NCBI RefSeq assembly: GCF_010093535.1
Contig: NW_022985176.1
Coordinates: forward strand, 263,719 to 312,793
Source of the DNA: Lindgomyces ingoldianus
Lineage: Eukaryota; Ascomycota; Dothideomycetes; Pleosporales; Lindgomycetaceae
Direction of reading: 5' to 3'
DNA length: 49,075 bases
Shown here: positions 9,297 to 20,937 of the stretch, piece by piece
Layout: every line of letters begins with the position of its first letter
How positions within the stretch are numbered: position 1 is the first letter of the stretch
Notes under the pieces: generated by a model
Database searches by the model: none
What the model was told of the DNA's origin: nothing
The model's input: the letters and a program-made list of their open reading frames with translations, nothing else
Position numbers and translations under genes: made by a program

Positions 9297-10273
9297 ACGT
9301 ACTTCACAGGCGAGTTGCTTACACACCTAAGTTACTTACTTTTGCTAAGACCCTACTAAACTACTCTTCCTATACTAATGCATTCCCTATAATACTACTT
9401 AGACACACTAAAAGAACATTAGATACAGCTTATACTTAAAGCTTTTAAATAAGACATAAAACTCTTAAAAAAATGTGCTACAGCTATATATAAAGTTCTA
9501 TAAAAAATAATAAATAACTATAGCGCTAGGTAATGTTTACAAGCTAATTCTATAGCTAAATTACAAAGGCTAGGTAATAAAAAAAAGTAGAGAATTATTA
9601 CAACTATACTTAAGCTATAAGCGTAAAGAATTTCCCTTTAGATAGCATTTATAGCTAATATAGCTAATTTTTTACGCGCTAAGTGTAATCTAGGCTATAT
9701 TTACATAAACTAGCCTAGTACATTTATAAAGTGTTATTTAAAGCTTAAAGTAAAGTTTTAAGTATAAGTATAGTTAAAAGATATTTAGCTAATTATTAAG
9801 CCTGTCTTACTAAAGTTGTACATGTTATTATTTTAGATGCTATACTTAGCTTTAATATTCTTTATAAGGCTAAACCTACTTTAAATTACTTTAGAACTTT
9901 TATAAAAAGCTTTTTTATAGTTATCCTTACACTTAAATGTTACTTTAAGCTCTAAATAACACTTTACAAACATACTAGGCTAGTTTATGTAAACATAGCC
10001 TAGATTACACTTAGCGCGTAAAAAATTAGCTATATTAGCTATAAATGCTATTTAAGAGGAAATTCTTTACGCATATAGCTTAAGTATAGTTTTAATAATT
10101 ACCTGCTTCTTTTATTACCTAGCCTTTATAATTTAGCTATAGAATTAGCTTATAAATGTTATCTAGTGCTATAGTTATTTATTATCTTTTATAAGACTCT
10201 ATATATAGCTATAGCATATTTCTTTAAAAGTTTTATATCTTGTTTAAAAGCTTAAAGTATAAGCTGTATTTAA
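9297..10273 (+). mobile_element. Fold-back element, Fot1/pogo-derived, right end missing
   Basis: Starts with the pogo-family TIR (ACGTACTTCACAGG...) directly after a TA dinucleotide (9295-9296). Left and right halves are inverted copies of the same pogo 5' region. The inner junction (GTTAAAAGATATTTAGC) is the same as in the copy at 26390-27489. The last part of the right arm, with its TIR, is cut off by TGTAACGACC at 10274. RIP-type changes are dense. Confidence 0.8.
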
Positions 10274-13200
10274 TGTAACGACCGGCTATCCAGGTGTTTC
10301 CTAGGCTGTCGTAGACTGGCCTAGACTGCACTAGGCAGTCCTGGACAACTCCTAAACTGTGCTGTTAACCCCGCACTTCCTAGATAATGCCTACCTCGCC
10401 TAAAAAGCTAGGCATCCTAGACAGGTAATACTTTGAACTGGACCTACAGCATACTAGATCTGTTGCTACCCGCGCTGCTGTGCCTGGCTCTCTAGAGAAG
10501 TATATAGCTAGTTGTAGAAGCCCTCTTTAGATAGTAAAGGATTGCTTTAAGAATTAAGTAAGTACTAATTATACTTCTATGTTATAGTTACACTTTTATT
10601 AGTTAATACACCTTTTAATTATAAAGTGTATACCTTATTTTTTATAATATAATCCTTTACTTACTTAATAATACTTAGCATAACTGTTGCTACTTAAGCT
10701 AGTGTTGTATAAAACTTATAAACTCCCTCTACAAACAGACTACCTAATAAAGGGGGGACATCTGCGCAACCCCTTTAAAGACTACCACCCTTAGACTTCT
10801 TTACTTAGGCTAAGACACTCTTAAAGAAGATTATAATAAGTAATATTACCTAACTAAATACTAAGATCTAATAAGAAAAACTAAAAAAAAAAGTAAAAGA
10901 AAAAAGAAAAAAACTAAAATAACTTTAAAAGAACTAATTAAGAGAAATATTATAATCTTTTTAAAGGCCTTATAACTCCCTCTATAATAACTTAACCCCT
11001 GTAGGGCTAGGGCTAGCAGCCCCCCTATAGACAGCTACTAGCTAACCCTTATTATTCCCACCTAGAACAGCTGCTCCTGTAGGCACCCCTTTTAGGCTAT
11101 AGTTACCTAAGCCTAACTAACCTCTAAAGTTTAAAGAAAAGTCTTATAAGTAACTATAAGCATATATTAAAAGCTATAAAGAATACATTTAAAACTTCTT
11201 AGTCTTCCTAAATGCAGCATTATAGGTGGAGTTTTGCTAGCGCTACCTAGGGGAGGACCCCTGCAACTATTAGGATAGGGTAGTACATGTAATCTTTATA
11301 GTTAACTACCTAACCTAATTACACTAAAGCTTTATAAAGGAAACACTATTAAGCTTTCTTAAATATGCTTAAAAAAAAAAATTTAGCTAAGTAAAAAATT
11401 AAAAATATAAATTAAAGAAATTAAACTTTTACTAAACTTCTTAACTATTTTAAAACCTAGTAAGAGGATATTAACTTTATTAAAGCTTTAAATAACTTAA
11501 ATTAAAACTTAATATATAACTTTTTCTTTACCTTAGATAGAAAAGTGCAGTACAGGCTAGACTTTTAACTAAGAGTGTAAAGTAGTCTTCTTAAATTAGA
11601 GATAGAGGCTAACTAGCACTAGCAGGTCCTCTAGGCAGGAGGGAACTGTAGGGGTAGTAAAAGGCCTCTAAAAGAAGCAGAACACCCCTTAAAAAGCTAA
11701 GTAAGTTATAAAAAACTCTAAAGTAACTAACACTAAAGAAATAATATAAAGCCTTATAACTTTATAGCTGCTAGGCCTTAGAAGTTAGAGGCTAAAAAGG
11801 CATAAAAAGCTAAAGACTAGAAAAAAAAAAGCTACTATAACTATTATAAGTAGAGCTATATGTAAAGAAACTGCCCTCTTAAAAAGAACAACCTAGCAGG
11901 AAAAGCTGTGCTCTAGAACACCCCCCCCTGCGTCTTATAGGCTAGGTAGAATACTTAGAGGGGCAGAAAGCAGCAGCAGCAAGTACCTAGAGAGCTAGGC
12001 CTAGTGCTATAAAAGTAACACTTATATCTTTTTTAAAAGCTATTAAAGGTTTAACCTTTTCTTACTACTACTAAGCTATAATAAACTTTAAGGCAGAGGT
12101 AAACTTCTTAGATTAAGACCTTACTAAATAAGCAGGTGTAGTAGTTAACCTAGTAGACCTAAGCTCCTTTATATCTCTAAAAGGACAGCTATTAGAGGTT
12201 ATAGAAAAGGCTAACATCTTTTACTATATTAAGAATAGTAAAAGGCAGTCTTAAGTAAGTAAATTTACCTTTTTTATAATAAAAATCTTTAGTTATAGTA
12301 TAATATTAGGCATGCCTTAGCTAAAAAAAATAAAACTTAACTTTTAACTTTATACATAAGATAGTTTATTTCTAAAGACACTACTAACTTTATAAGAAGA
12401 TTAGTCTAGACAGCTTAAAGGCATTTATAAAAGTACTAATAAACTTTAATAATAATATGTTTATAATAGTAATTACTTACACATCCTAACTAACTTTAAA
12501 GAAGCCTAGGCTGCTGTTAGTATACCTAAAAAAGTTTTAAAGAGCATTTTTAGAACATAACACTTCTTTTCTGCCTAACTATAGCCTACACAAGCTTGCA
12601 ATTAACTTAAATAAAAAAAAAAACCTTTATATAGCCTCTTTTATAGTCTCTTTACTACTAAGGTAGAAGTCTTATAAAAGTATATCTAGACAAACCTAAA
12701 ATAAGAATAAATACGCTGCTTAACATTAAAGGCAGAGGCCCTTGTTTTATTTATAAAAAAAAAGAATAGAACACTTTAACTTTACATAAACTACTAGGGC
12801 TTTAACACTATTATAGTAAAGAACTAACACTTTCTTCTGTTAATTAGAGAGTCTTTAGATTAATTAAGCTACACTAAAATTTACTTTAAACTAGACCTGT
12901 GTAACACCTACTACTGCATTTAAATTAAAAAGGGGGATAAGTAGAAGACTGCTTTTTAGACCTGCTATAGCTATTTTAAATACACTATAATGCCTTTTAG
13001 ACTTATAAACGCTCTAGTAGTCTTTTAAAGTTACATTAACTTTATGCTGTTAGACTTTCTTAATATATGTTATATTATCTACTTAAATAATATACTTATT
13101 TACTTTTAAAATAAAGTTAAGTATAAAAAGCATATTTACTTAGTCCTATTTAGGCTTTTTTAGCATAAGCTATATACTAAGCTTTTAAAATGTAAATTTT

Positions 13201-13551
13201 ACATAGATAAAGTAGAGTACCTAGGCTTTGTTATTACTCTAAAAGGGGTCTAAATAAAGAAGGACTAAGTTAAAGCTATCTAAAGGTGGCTAATCTCTAG
13301 AACTATAAAGAAGATTTAGATTTTTTTAAGGTTTACTAACTACTACTAACACTTTATAAAAAGATTTTTATAGATTACTACTTTTTTACACTAGCTTACC
13401 TAATAACTCTAAAGTTTAGCTAAGAAAGGCTATTAGTAATGTAAGAAGAAGTCTATCCTCTTAGCGCTAAGTCCTTAAGTAGTGTTTACTTTTAATAAAC
13501 TAAAAGGCAGATTTGCTAGAGAACTACTACTAGTACATTTTAATTCTAACC
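10274..13551 (+). mobile_element. Ty3/gypsy retrotransposon relic, truncated
   Basis: Begins TGTAACGACC, a plausible LTR start inside the fold-back element. An inverted pair GTAAAGGATT/AATCCTTTAC sits at about 10538-10655. A decayed gag zinc knuckle lies at 11830-11885. A gypsy reverse transcriptase lies at about 12,700-13,350: KTAF, a MPF-type motif, and the catalytic YLDDILIY, now YLNNILIY because both Asp codons became Asn (13078-13104). The start of RNase H (VHF motif near 13530) is cut by the LTR at 13552. No downstream integrase or matching 3' LTR is present. Frames are full of stops. Confidence 0.75.
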
Positions 13552-13752
13552 TGTAAAGATGGGATAGTAAGTAGCACAGATAGCACTGAGAGCAAGCTTT
13601 CGGAGAAAGATAGGAGTGTATTGTAAGAGAGACGAATCGCTGCCAAGCTTCGCTTGTCAGGATTCATGCTTATATACGAAGCACAGGTCATACAACCTCC
13701 AAACAGGTCAGGTGAGGCTATACTAGCCCTTTCTGGGACATCCGGCCTTACA
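13552..13752. repeat. LTR with mismatched flanks (solo or recombinant)
   Basis: A 201-bp TGTAAAG...CCTTACA unit, clearly less mutated than both sides. Left flank is gypsy RNase H; right flank is the middle of a pogo element. The flanking 5-mers (TAACC and CTAAG) do not match. This suggests recombination between two LTR copies that deleted the DNA between them, rather than simple solo-LTR formation. A TATATAAG on the minus strand hints that the LTR reads right to left. No second copy is in the window. Confidence 0.6.
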
Positions 13753-16370
13753 CTAAGTGTAATATAAGTTATATTAGCATAAACTAGCTTAATATATTTA
13801 TTAAGTGTTACTTAAAGCTTAAAGTAAAGTTTAAGCATAAGTATAACTATAAAAGAGCTTTTTATAAAGATTCTGTAGTAATTTAAAGCTAGTTTAACTT
13901 TATAGAGAATATTAAAGCTAAGTATAGCATCTAGAATAATAACATATACAACTTTAACAAAATAGGGTTTATAAAAGGCTAGATATCTACTAGAGCAGTT
14001 ATTACAAGTTTAGAGAGATAAGAACAGCTAAAAGCAGTCTAGCTAGGTAACTAGAAGTAGATAACAGCTATCTAGGGCATTAATGCTAAAGGGTGGGCTA
14101 TTTTGCCTTTTATTATTTTTTAGAGTAGCAACTACTTTTTAAACTAGTATAAAAAAGAAAATCTACTTTAGAATTAAGTTATTATAATCTCTAAGCACAG
14201 CTAGACTACTAATTAGTTTAGTTTAGACTAGTTAAAGCACTTTAACGCGCATATAAAGAAGTGTACTGTTAGCAGCTACTGTCTGCTAGTTATTAATAGC
14301 TATAAAAGCTATAACTTACTTTATTTCTAGTAATACTATAAAAATAATAAGATTATTACTATTTATATGCTTTTTTACTTATTGCACTTCTTACAGCTAC
14401 TTAATGTAGGTTGTTTTACTTCTTTAAAAAAAGCGTATAAGCACTAAGCTAAAAACCTTATGCGCAACTAAATTACCTATATTATAAAAATAAAGTTCCT
14501 ACTATGCTTTAAAGCAGCTTATAATGCTATAATTACTTTTAGTAATATCTAAGAAAAGTTTTAAAGCCCTAGATTAGTTTCTGTTAACTTATAACAGGTT
14601 ATAATAGGCCTTAATATAAAGTTGCGCACTCTATTACTACTACTACCTATATATAATAAGCCCTAGTAGTTATAAACCCTAAGTAATACTCTAAAACTTA
14701 AGTTATAATTAATGCTTATAAAGATAAGAATTTAAAAGCATAACGTACCTAACAGGTTAGCCGGCCACACAGGTCAGCCGGCCACTTTTGCTAAGCCCCT
14801 ACTAAACTCTACCTATCTACATAATGCCTTAACAACAACACTAGATTAAATCTTCTAAAGAACATTAGATACAGCTTACTCTTTAGGCTTTTAAGTAAAA
14901 CTTAAAACTCTTCTTATAACGCGCTGCAGCTATTTATAATGTCTTTTACATAACACTAAGCAATTAACGCGCTAGACAGCCTTTACAAGCAGAATGCTAG
15001 CTTAAATTAAGAAATCTAACTAATCTTAAAAAGAAGGTAGTTATTAAGTACATACTTAAGCTTATTACGCGCAGATTTCCCCCTAGGCTTACAGCTATAG
15101 CTAATATAGCTAATTCCTTGCCTGCAGAGCGCAATCTAGGCTAGGTTAGCTTAAACTAGACTAGTATATAGGTTAAGCACTGCCCTAAGTTTATAATAAA
15201 GTTTAATTATAAGTATAATTATAAAAAAGTACTTTATAAGGATCTAGAGGTTATCTAAGGCTAGTTTTGCCTAGTAGCTAACATAAAAGCTAAGTACAGT
15301 ATCTAGGATAAAGACAGGTATAACTTTAACAAGTTAAGCTTTATAATAGGCTAGATATTAACTAGAGTAGTTATTATAGCTTTAGAGAAATAAAGACAGC
15401 TAACAGCAATATAGTAAGGCAATAGAAAGTAAACAATAGTTATTTAAGGCATTAATATAATAGAGTAGGCTATAAGATTATAAAGCTTTAAGCAGCAGAT
15501 AAAGCTGCTATATAACATAGATTGCATAAAAAAAAGTAGATTTAGGCAAAAAAGACCTTAATAGTTAAGAATAAGGCTTGTCTAACTACTTTAAAAGAGT
15601 TTAGAGCGAGTAGTAATAGAAAAAAGCTAAAGACGTAAGTGCGCGCTAAAGAAAGTAAGCTAAGTTAAAGGCAATGTAAGCAGTGTAATTAGACTAGGCA
15701 TAACTTACATACATGTAAGTAAGTAGCAAAAGTAGACTCTAAATAATATCTTGTGTTGTATTACTTTATATAAGGCTAAAGTAGGCTGTTTTGCAAGAGA
15801 ATGGGGTGGTTTTAGTAGGGGCTTAGTAAAAGTGGCTGGCTAACCTGTGTGGCCGGCTAACCTGTTAGGTACGTTATAAATAGTTTACTAACTTTTATAG
15901 TTAAAGTATTTAAGAAAGTTTTAAAAGAGGCAGTAATAATTACATATAAGCTAGTGTTAGTGTAATAGAAAATTACTAAGCTTTAAGCAGCTAATAAAGC
16001 TACTATGTAATGTAAATTGCATAAAAGAAAGTAAATTAAAGTAGAAAAAACCTTAATAATTTAAAAAGGCCTACGCTTAATAGCTTTAAAAGAGTTTAAA
16101 GCGCGTAGTAATAGAAAGAAGGCAAAGAAGCAGGTGTAAGCTAAAGTAGGTAAGCTATCCTAAAGGCGCTGCAGACAGTGTAATTAGACTAGGCATAAAA
16201 CACAAACATGTAAGCAAGAAGTAAAAGTAGTATCTAAATAATATTCTAGGCTGTACTGTACTATATAGTGCTAGAGTAGGTTGTTATAGGCTATAATTAA
16301 GTTTGTTAGGGTGGAGTCTTGGCAAAAGTAAGCAACTTAGGTGTGTAAGCAACTTGCCTGTAAAGTACGT
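13753..16370 (+). mobile_element. Fot1/pogo (Tc1-mariner) DNA transposon, 5'-truncated and RIP-mutated
   Basis: Encodes a decayed DDE transposase on the plus strand. Motifs still readable include a VITSLERR-like block (about 14000), GINAKGWAILPF (about 14080) and the LQLLNVGCF region (14390-14410) equivalent to the pogo LQPLDVGCF motif. It ends in the pogo TIR (right end ...AAGTACGT) followed by TA at 16371-16372. The 5' TIR and first part are missing at the LTR junction (13752/13753). A second, smaller pogo derivative is inserted at 14743-15874. Combined with the neighbouring copy, an intact element of about 1.87 kb can be inferred, usual for Fot1-type elements. Confidence 0.82.
14743..15874 (+). 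mobile_element. Internally deleted pogo derivative (second family), TA target
   Basis: 1,132 bp with terminal inverted repeats ACGTACCTAACAGGTTAGCC and its complement, flanked by TA (14741-14742 and 15875-15876). The empty site is preserved in the paralogous pogo copy (AAAAGCATATAAATAG near 48890), which proves insertion with TA duplication. It is collinear with the larger pogo but lacks the DDE core: 5' transposase sequence runs straight into C-terminal sequence near 15480. It is therefore non-autonomous. Confidence 0.85.
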
Positions 16371-16693
16371 TATTATAAAATAAGCTTATAAGTAAAGTAA
16401 TACTTAACGTACTTTATAGGCAAGTTGCTTACACACCTAAGTTGCTTACTTTTGCTAAGACCCTACTACACTACTTTTTTTACACTAATGCATTTCTAAC
16501 AATACTACTTAAATATGTTAAAAGAACATTAAATGCAGCTTATGCTTTAGGCTTTTAAATAAAACATAACACTTTCTAAGCAACGCGCTGTAGCTATTTA
16601 TAAGGTTTTTTAAAAAATAATAAGTAACTAACACACTAGACAACTTTTTTAAGCTAATTATATAGCTAACTTATAAAAGCTAGATAATAATAA

Positions 16694-16998
16694 TGTAACA
16701 ATTCTACGAATCGTTCCATCTCAGGTCGCTCGGATCCTATCCGAAGGGTCCCCGTATCGGCTCCGACCCTGGCTCAACCCTGACTCAACTCTGCCCAGCC
16801 CCCTGCGGTTACCCCTATTCCCTTATGTATTTAGTCGCACCTCGCCCCTGTAGCTAGCTTAGTAGTTTTCTAATATCCTACGTACAAGGCCTATAGGTGT
16901 TATTAGCATTCCCAGGTTTAGAGTCCCCACGCACTCCTATATGCCTCTAAGTGGACTCCCACTGCATTTAGACCTATTGTCTTGCCTGCGCTGTTACA
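16694..16998 (+). repeat. 5' LTR of the chromovirus
   Basis: 305 bp. The left (outer) half keeps CpG and YCR sites, while the right half is RIP-mutated. The mirror pattern is seen in its partner at 38643. Confidence 0.92.
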
Positions 16999-17199
16999 TT
17001 ATATTAGAAAACTTGCTTTTGCTAGTAATAGCTTTATTAATAATATTACATTAATTATTTATTTAACTATGTCTAACTCTAAAAAGTGTCTAATTTAGTT
17101 TAGGTTGCTGTTCTTACACACTGTTACATTAAATTATTTAGTTAGTATAGATAGAATTTTAGAGACCTTTTGTTAACTAAAGCCTTTAGGTTTAGAACT

Positions 17200-18480
17200 T
17201 CTTATCCCCTATAATTAAGATTGCCTTTAGAAAAGTTATAAAGAGTGCGCTAAAGTAGAAACTTAGAGACTACTAATAACTTATTAGGATTAAGGATAAC
17301 TACTAATGCCTAACTTTTAACTACTATTAGATCTTATTATAAAGACTGCAACCTTTTCTAGCTGCAGCTAAGGTAAAATGCCTACTCTTAGAACTAAACT
17401 ACTACTAACCTTAACAGCTAAACCCTCTTTTATAGGACTTAAAGCTAAAGACCTACTAGATTTAGAGTTAAACTAGAGTAACGTAGCTCTTAAAGACTAA
17501 GTTGCTTAATTAAGGGCATAAATTAAATAGTTAACTAGATTAAAAACTATTAGTTCTAATTAACCCCTACTAACTACTAAATTACCTATAATAATGCCTT
17601 AAATTACCTTTACTACTCTAATAGTAAGAGACCTTTTAGGCACCTTTAAGCTCTCTTAAAGCTACCTTACTAAACGCACGCTTAAGATTAAGAACCTTAT
17701 AAATAGCAAAGAACTTACATTTAAATAATAGTAAGCCTCTATTATAAACAGACTTAACATTAATGCAGATTACTATTAGAGTAAGCGCGCACGCATAGCG
17801 CTAGTATAGAGACACACTGCTGGTATCGCAAAGAAATACCTAGAGTCTAGATACCTAGCTAAATTAGATTACTTTTAGTTTAGAAACATAAAAGAAATAA
17901 TTAAGCTTTTATAAACTTACTTTATTACTAGTAATAAAGAGACAAAGGTGTAATAAGCGTTTTAAACTTTAAAAATAAGTAAAAAAAAAGCGTTTTCTAC
18001 TTTTAAAGCTTACTTTATTAGTGCTGCTGTTAAAGGGTTTATATTAAAGTTAAAATAGTTTTTCTACTTATAAGAAAAGATACTACCTAGCCTAAAAGTA
18101 CTAAACTTAGGTTTTAAGCACACTTAGAAGGGCTTCTTTAAGACTATAGTAGCCTACCTAACAGCCTATAACATAGAAAGAAGGAATACCCCTGCTAATT
18201 TAGAGTAAACTGTTAATTTTACCTAACAGTCTACTATTAGACCTAGTACAGATTAGTCTTAAAAAGTTTCTAGTAATACATCTAAGATGGTATACTATTC
18301 TAGTGCACCCTGACCTGCACCTCTGTTAGTACCCTAGTCTACCTTAATTACTTATAGACAATCTAGCTAGACACCTGCTCTAGAAAGACAGACAACTCCT
18401 AGCAACTATTATAATTATAGAAAACTAGAACATTTTACTAGCAACTGCTTTATCCCTAGAGTATAAAAAATAAAGGTAGA
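17200..18480 (+). pseudogene. Decayed gag of the chromovirus
   Basis: No open frame remains. A CCHC zinc knuckle is recognisable in degraded form at about 18395-18455 (NYYNYRKLEHF...NC), just before the PR/RT part. Limits are approximate. Confidence 0.55.
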
Positions 18481-19559
18481 GTAGTAAGATTCTAAAAAAG
18501 AATTTATAGACATAAATAATTTTAATTTAAATGCCTTCTAAATAAGAAACAGCAACGCCTAGAGAAACTTTTTATTCTAAGCTTAAGTAAGTATAAATTA
18601 TTAATCATTAATCTATTACACTTATTTAAAGGAAAATACTTCTAAGTCTCTACTATTTTGTATTTAAAAAGCATTAGAGTTTATTTAAATTTTTTAGTTA
18701 ATACTAGCGCCTATAGTTTTTTATTTATTAACTTACTAACTACTAAGTTATTATCTTAATGCCTTTATATCTCTATCTAACACTTACTATTTAAAGTTAT
18801 AGTTAAGGGCTTTTAAGATTAGATCTAAGTCCCTGTCTACTAGTATATCTGCCTGCACATGCAAATTAATAAAAGAAGCATCTAAAACTACCTCTTTATT
18901 ATTATAAACCTTAGCTTCTAAGATTACATTATTAGCATTAAATAGTTACATTGTTTTAAACTCTATTTAAATATAGAAAGGAATTAGATTATATAGCCTA
19001 GTAAATATCTGCCTACTTATAAACCTTTGCTACTCTTGCTTATGCAATTAACCTAGCCTACACGTAATAAAAAAGTAGAGCTAAATATTAAATAACACAA
19101 CGCACTATAAAAAAAGAACTAATTTTAGCAGTTATACAGCCTAATAATCTACTGCATTAAGAGTTTGCTAAGGCTACTAAAATTATACAGATCTTCTATT
19201 ATCTACAGTCTAAAGACACTTAAATTATTCTTCTGCCTATCTATTAAGAAGTCTAGAACAGGTCTAAAGAAGGTCTATTTAGCTACTATTACTCTAATTT
19301 TAGCAAATGCTTTTTATTTTAATATAAAAAGAAAAAAAAATAAGTTTTTTTTAACTTCTATTTATAAAATTAAGCAGTTAATTAAAGATAAGTAAGCTTT
19401 ATAGTTAGACGCTAAACATAAAACTAAAGCATTAGTAAACCTTTAATTACTATCTAAATACTGTTAGTACTAAGATGTATTTAGCCACACTACAGCTTAC
19501 TAGCTACTAGTACATTGTCTATATAACAACAAGATTATCCTTATAGAGCCTCTCTTTAA

Positions 19560-20652
19560 CAGTTACAGTCTGTTATATAAACAGAACCTTAAGGAGCTAG
19601 AGGCAACAAAGAAATATGTTATAGATAATCTAAAATATAGCTTTATTAAGCAGAGTTAGAGCTCTTTTACATTTCCTATCCTTTATGTACAGAAACTAAA
19701 TAGCAACTTCTGTATTTACATTAATTACTATAAACTTAACACTCTTACCTGCAAGGATATGTATCTAATACTATGCATAGACAAACTTCTATTAAGACTT
19801 ACTAAGGCAGTAATCTTTACTAAGTTTAATATTTACACAGCTTTTAATAAAATTAGAATAGATCTAAGCTCTAAGAAGTGTACTACCTTTTAGACATAAT
19901 ATAAAACCTATAAGTGTAAAGTTCTACTTTTTAGATTATGTAATAGTCTAGCAACTTACTAGCGCTATATAAATAACATATTAATTAACTATCTAAATAA
20001 TTTTTACATTGCTTATTTTAATTACATCCTTATTTACTTTAAAAATAAGGCAACTTATATTCTTTATATTAAGAAAGTCTTAGAAAGGCTCTAGTAAGCA
20101 GGATTATAAGTAAAGATTAGAAAAAGTAAATTTTATGTTACTTAAACAAGGTATCTTAGCTATATACTTTTAAACAAAGAACTAGAGGTTAACCTACAGA
20201 AAGTAGAGGTGCTACGCAACTAGCAGGCGCCTACTACTGTAACAGGTGTGAAATCCTTCTTAAGCTTTACTAGATTCTATTAGTAATTTATTTTAAAATT
20301 CTTTTATGTAGCAAAACTTATTATTACACTTTAAAGCTCTACTACCTTTTTTATATAAACTTTAGAGTGTAATGTGGCTTTTAAAAAGCTAAAGTCTGCG
20401 CTACTAAGTATACCTACACTCTACTATTTTAACTTTATATTATAAACTAAAATTAAAACTAACGCTTTTAATAGAGTAGTAGTAGAAGTCCTCTTTTAGA
20501 AACAAGCAGATAGAAATTAGTGCTTTATATTATTCTATAGTAAGGTCCTATCTAGTTTAGAGCTAAACTAGGAGATACATAATAAAAAGCTATTTGCAAT
20601 TATTACTATGTTTAAATAATAAAAGGCTAAGCTTACATTTATAGCAATAAGC
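19560..20652 (+). pseudogene. Decayed RT and start of RNase H (gypsy)
   Basis: Reverse transcriptase blocks are recognisable in order: substrate-binding segment with FPILYVQK (about 19670-19700), INYYKLNTLT, the YLDDILIY box degraded to YFNYILIY (20011-20036), the FLSF.RFY segment (about 20255-20290), and RNase H with FILFYSK and EIHNKKLFAII (20520-20610). Interrupted at 20652/20658 by a retrotransposon; continues at 30189. Confidence 0.75.
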
Positions 20653-20657
20653 ACCTT

Positions 20658-20937
20658 TGTTGAATAGGCTCTAACAGCTAGCTGCTTATAGTATAAGCAC
20701 TTAAGTAGCAAGAGTAAGAGTAGTGTACAGTGTGCACAGCGTATAAGGTAGGTAAGGTAAGGGCAACATGTTTCTAGTTCTATTACTCTTATCTTTCCTC
20801 TATATAGAGGAAAAGGGGGATATCTAAATGTTTACGCATAAAGGTTTACGCACAAGCATTATGTAACATAGATACGTGATCCTGCTTGTGCGCAATTGCT
20901 TGTATCTAGGCCGCAACACTGCTGCTGCGTATAGACA
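20658..20937 (-). repeat. LTR, left copy of the minus-strand copia-like element
   Basis: 280 bp. Outer (left) part clean, inner (right) part RIP-mutated. Contains an inverted pair around a conserved GATACGTGATCCTGC core. Confidence 0.92.

Noticed and set aside
10535..10660. Inverted pair GTAAAGGATT/AATCCTTTAC as a separate MITE
   Set aside because: Too short, no target duplication, within the presumed LTR/leader of the truncated gypsy element.
19165..19395. Small ORF of 76 aa in AT-rich DNA
   Set aside because: Lies in the decayed gag-pol region of a gypsy element; Lys/Ile/Leu-rich composition reflects RIP, not selection.
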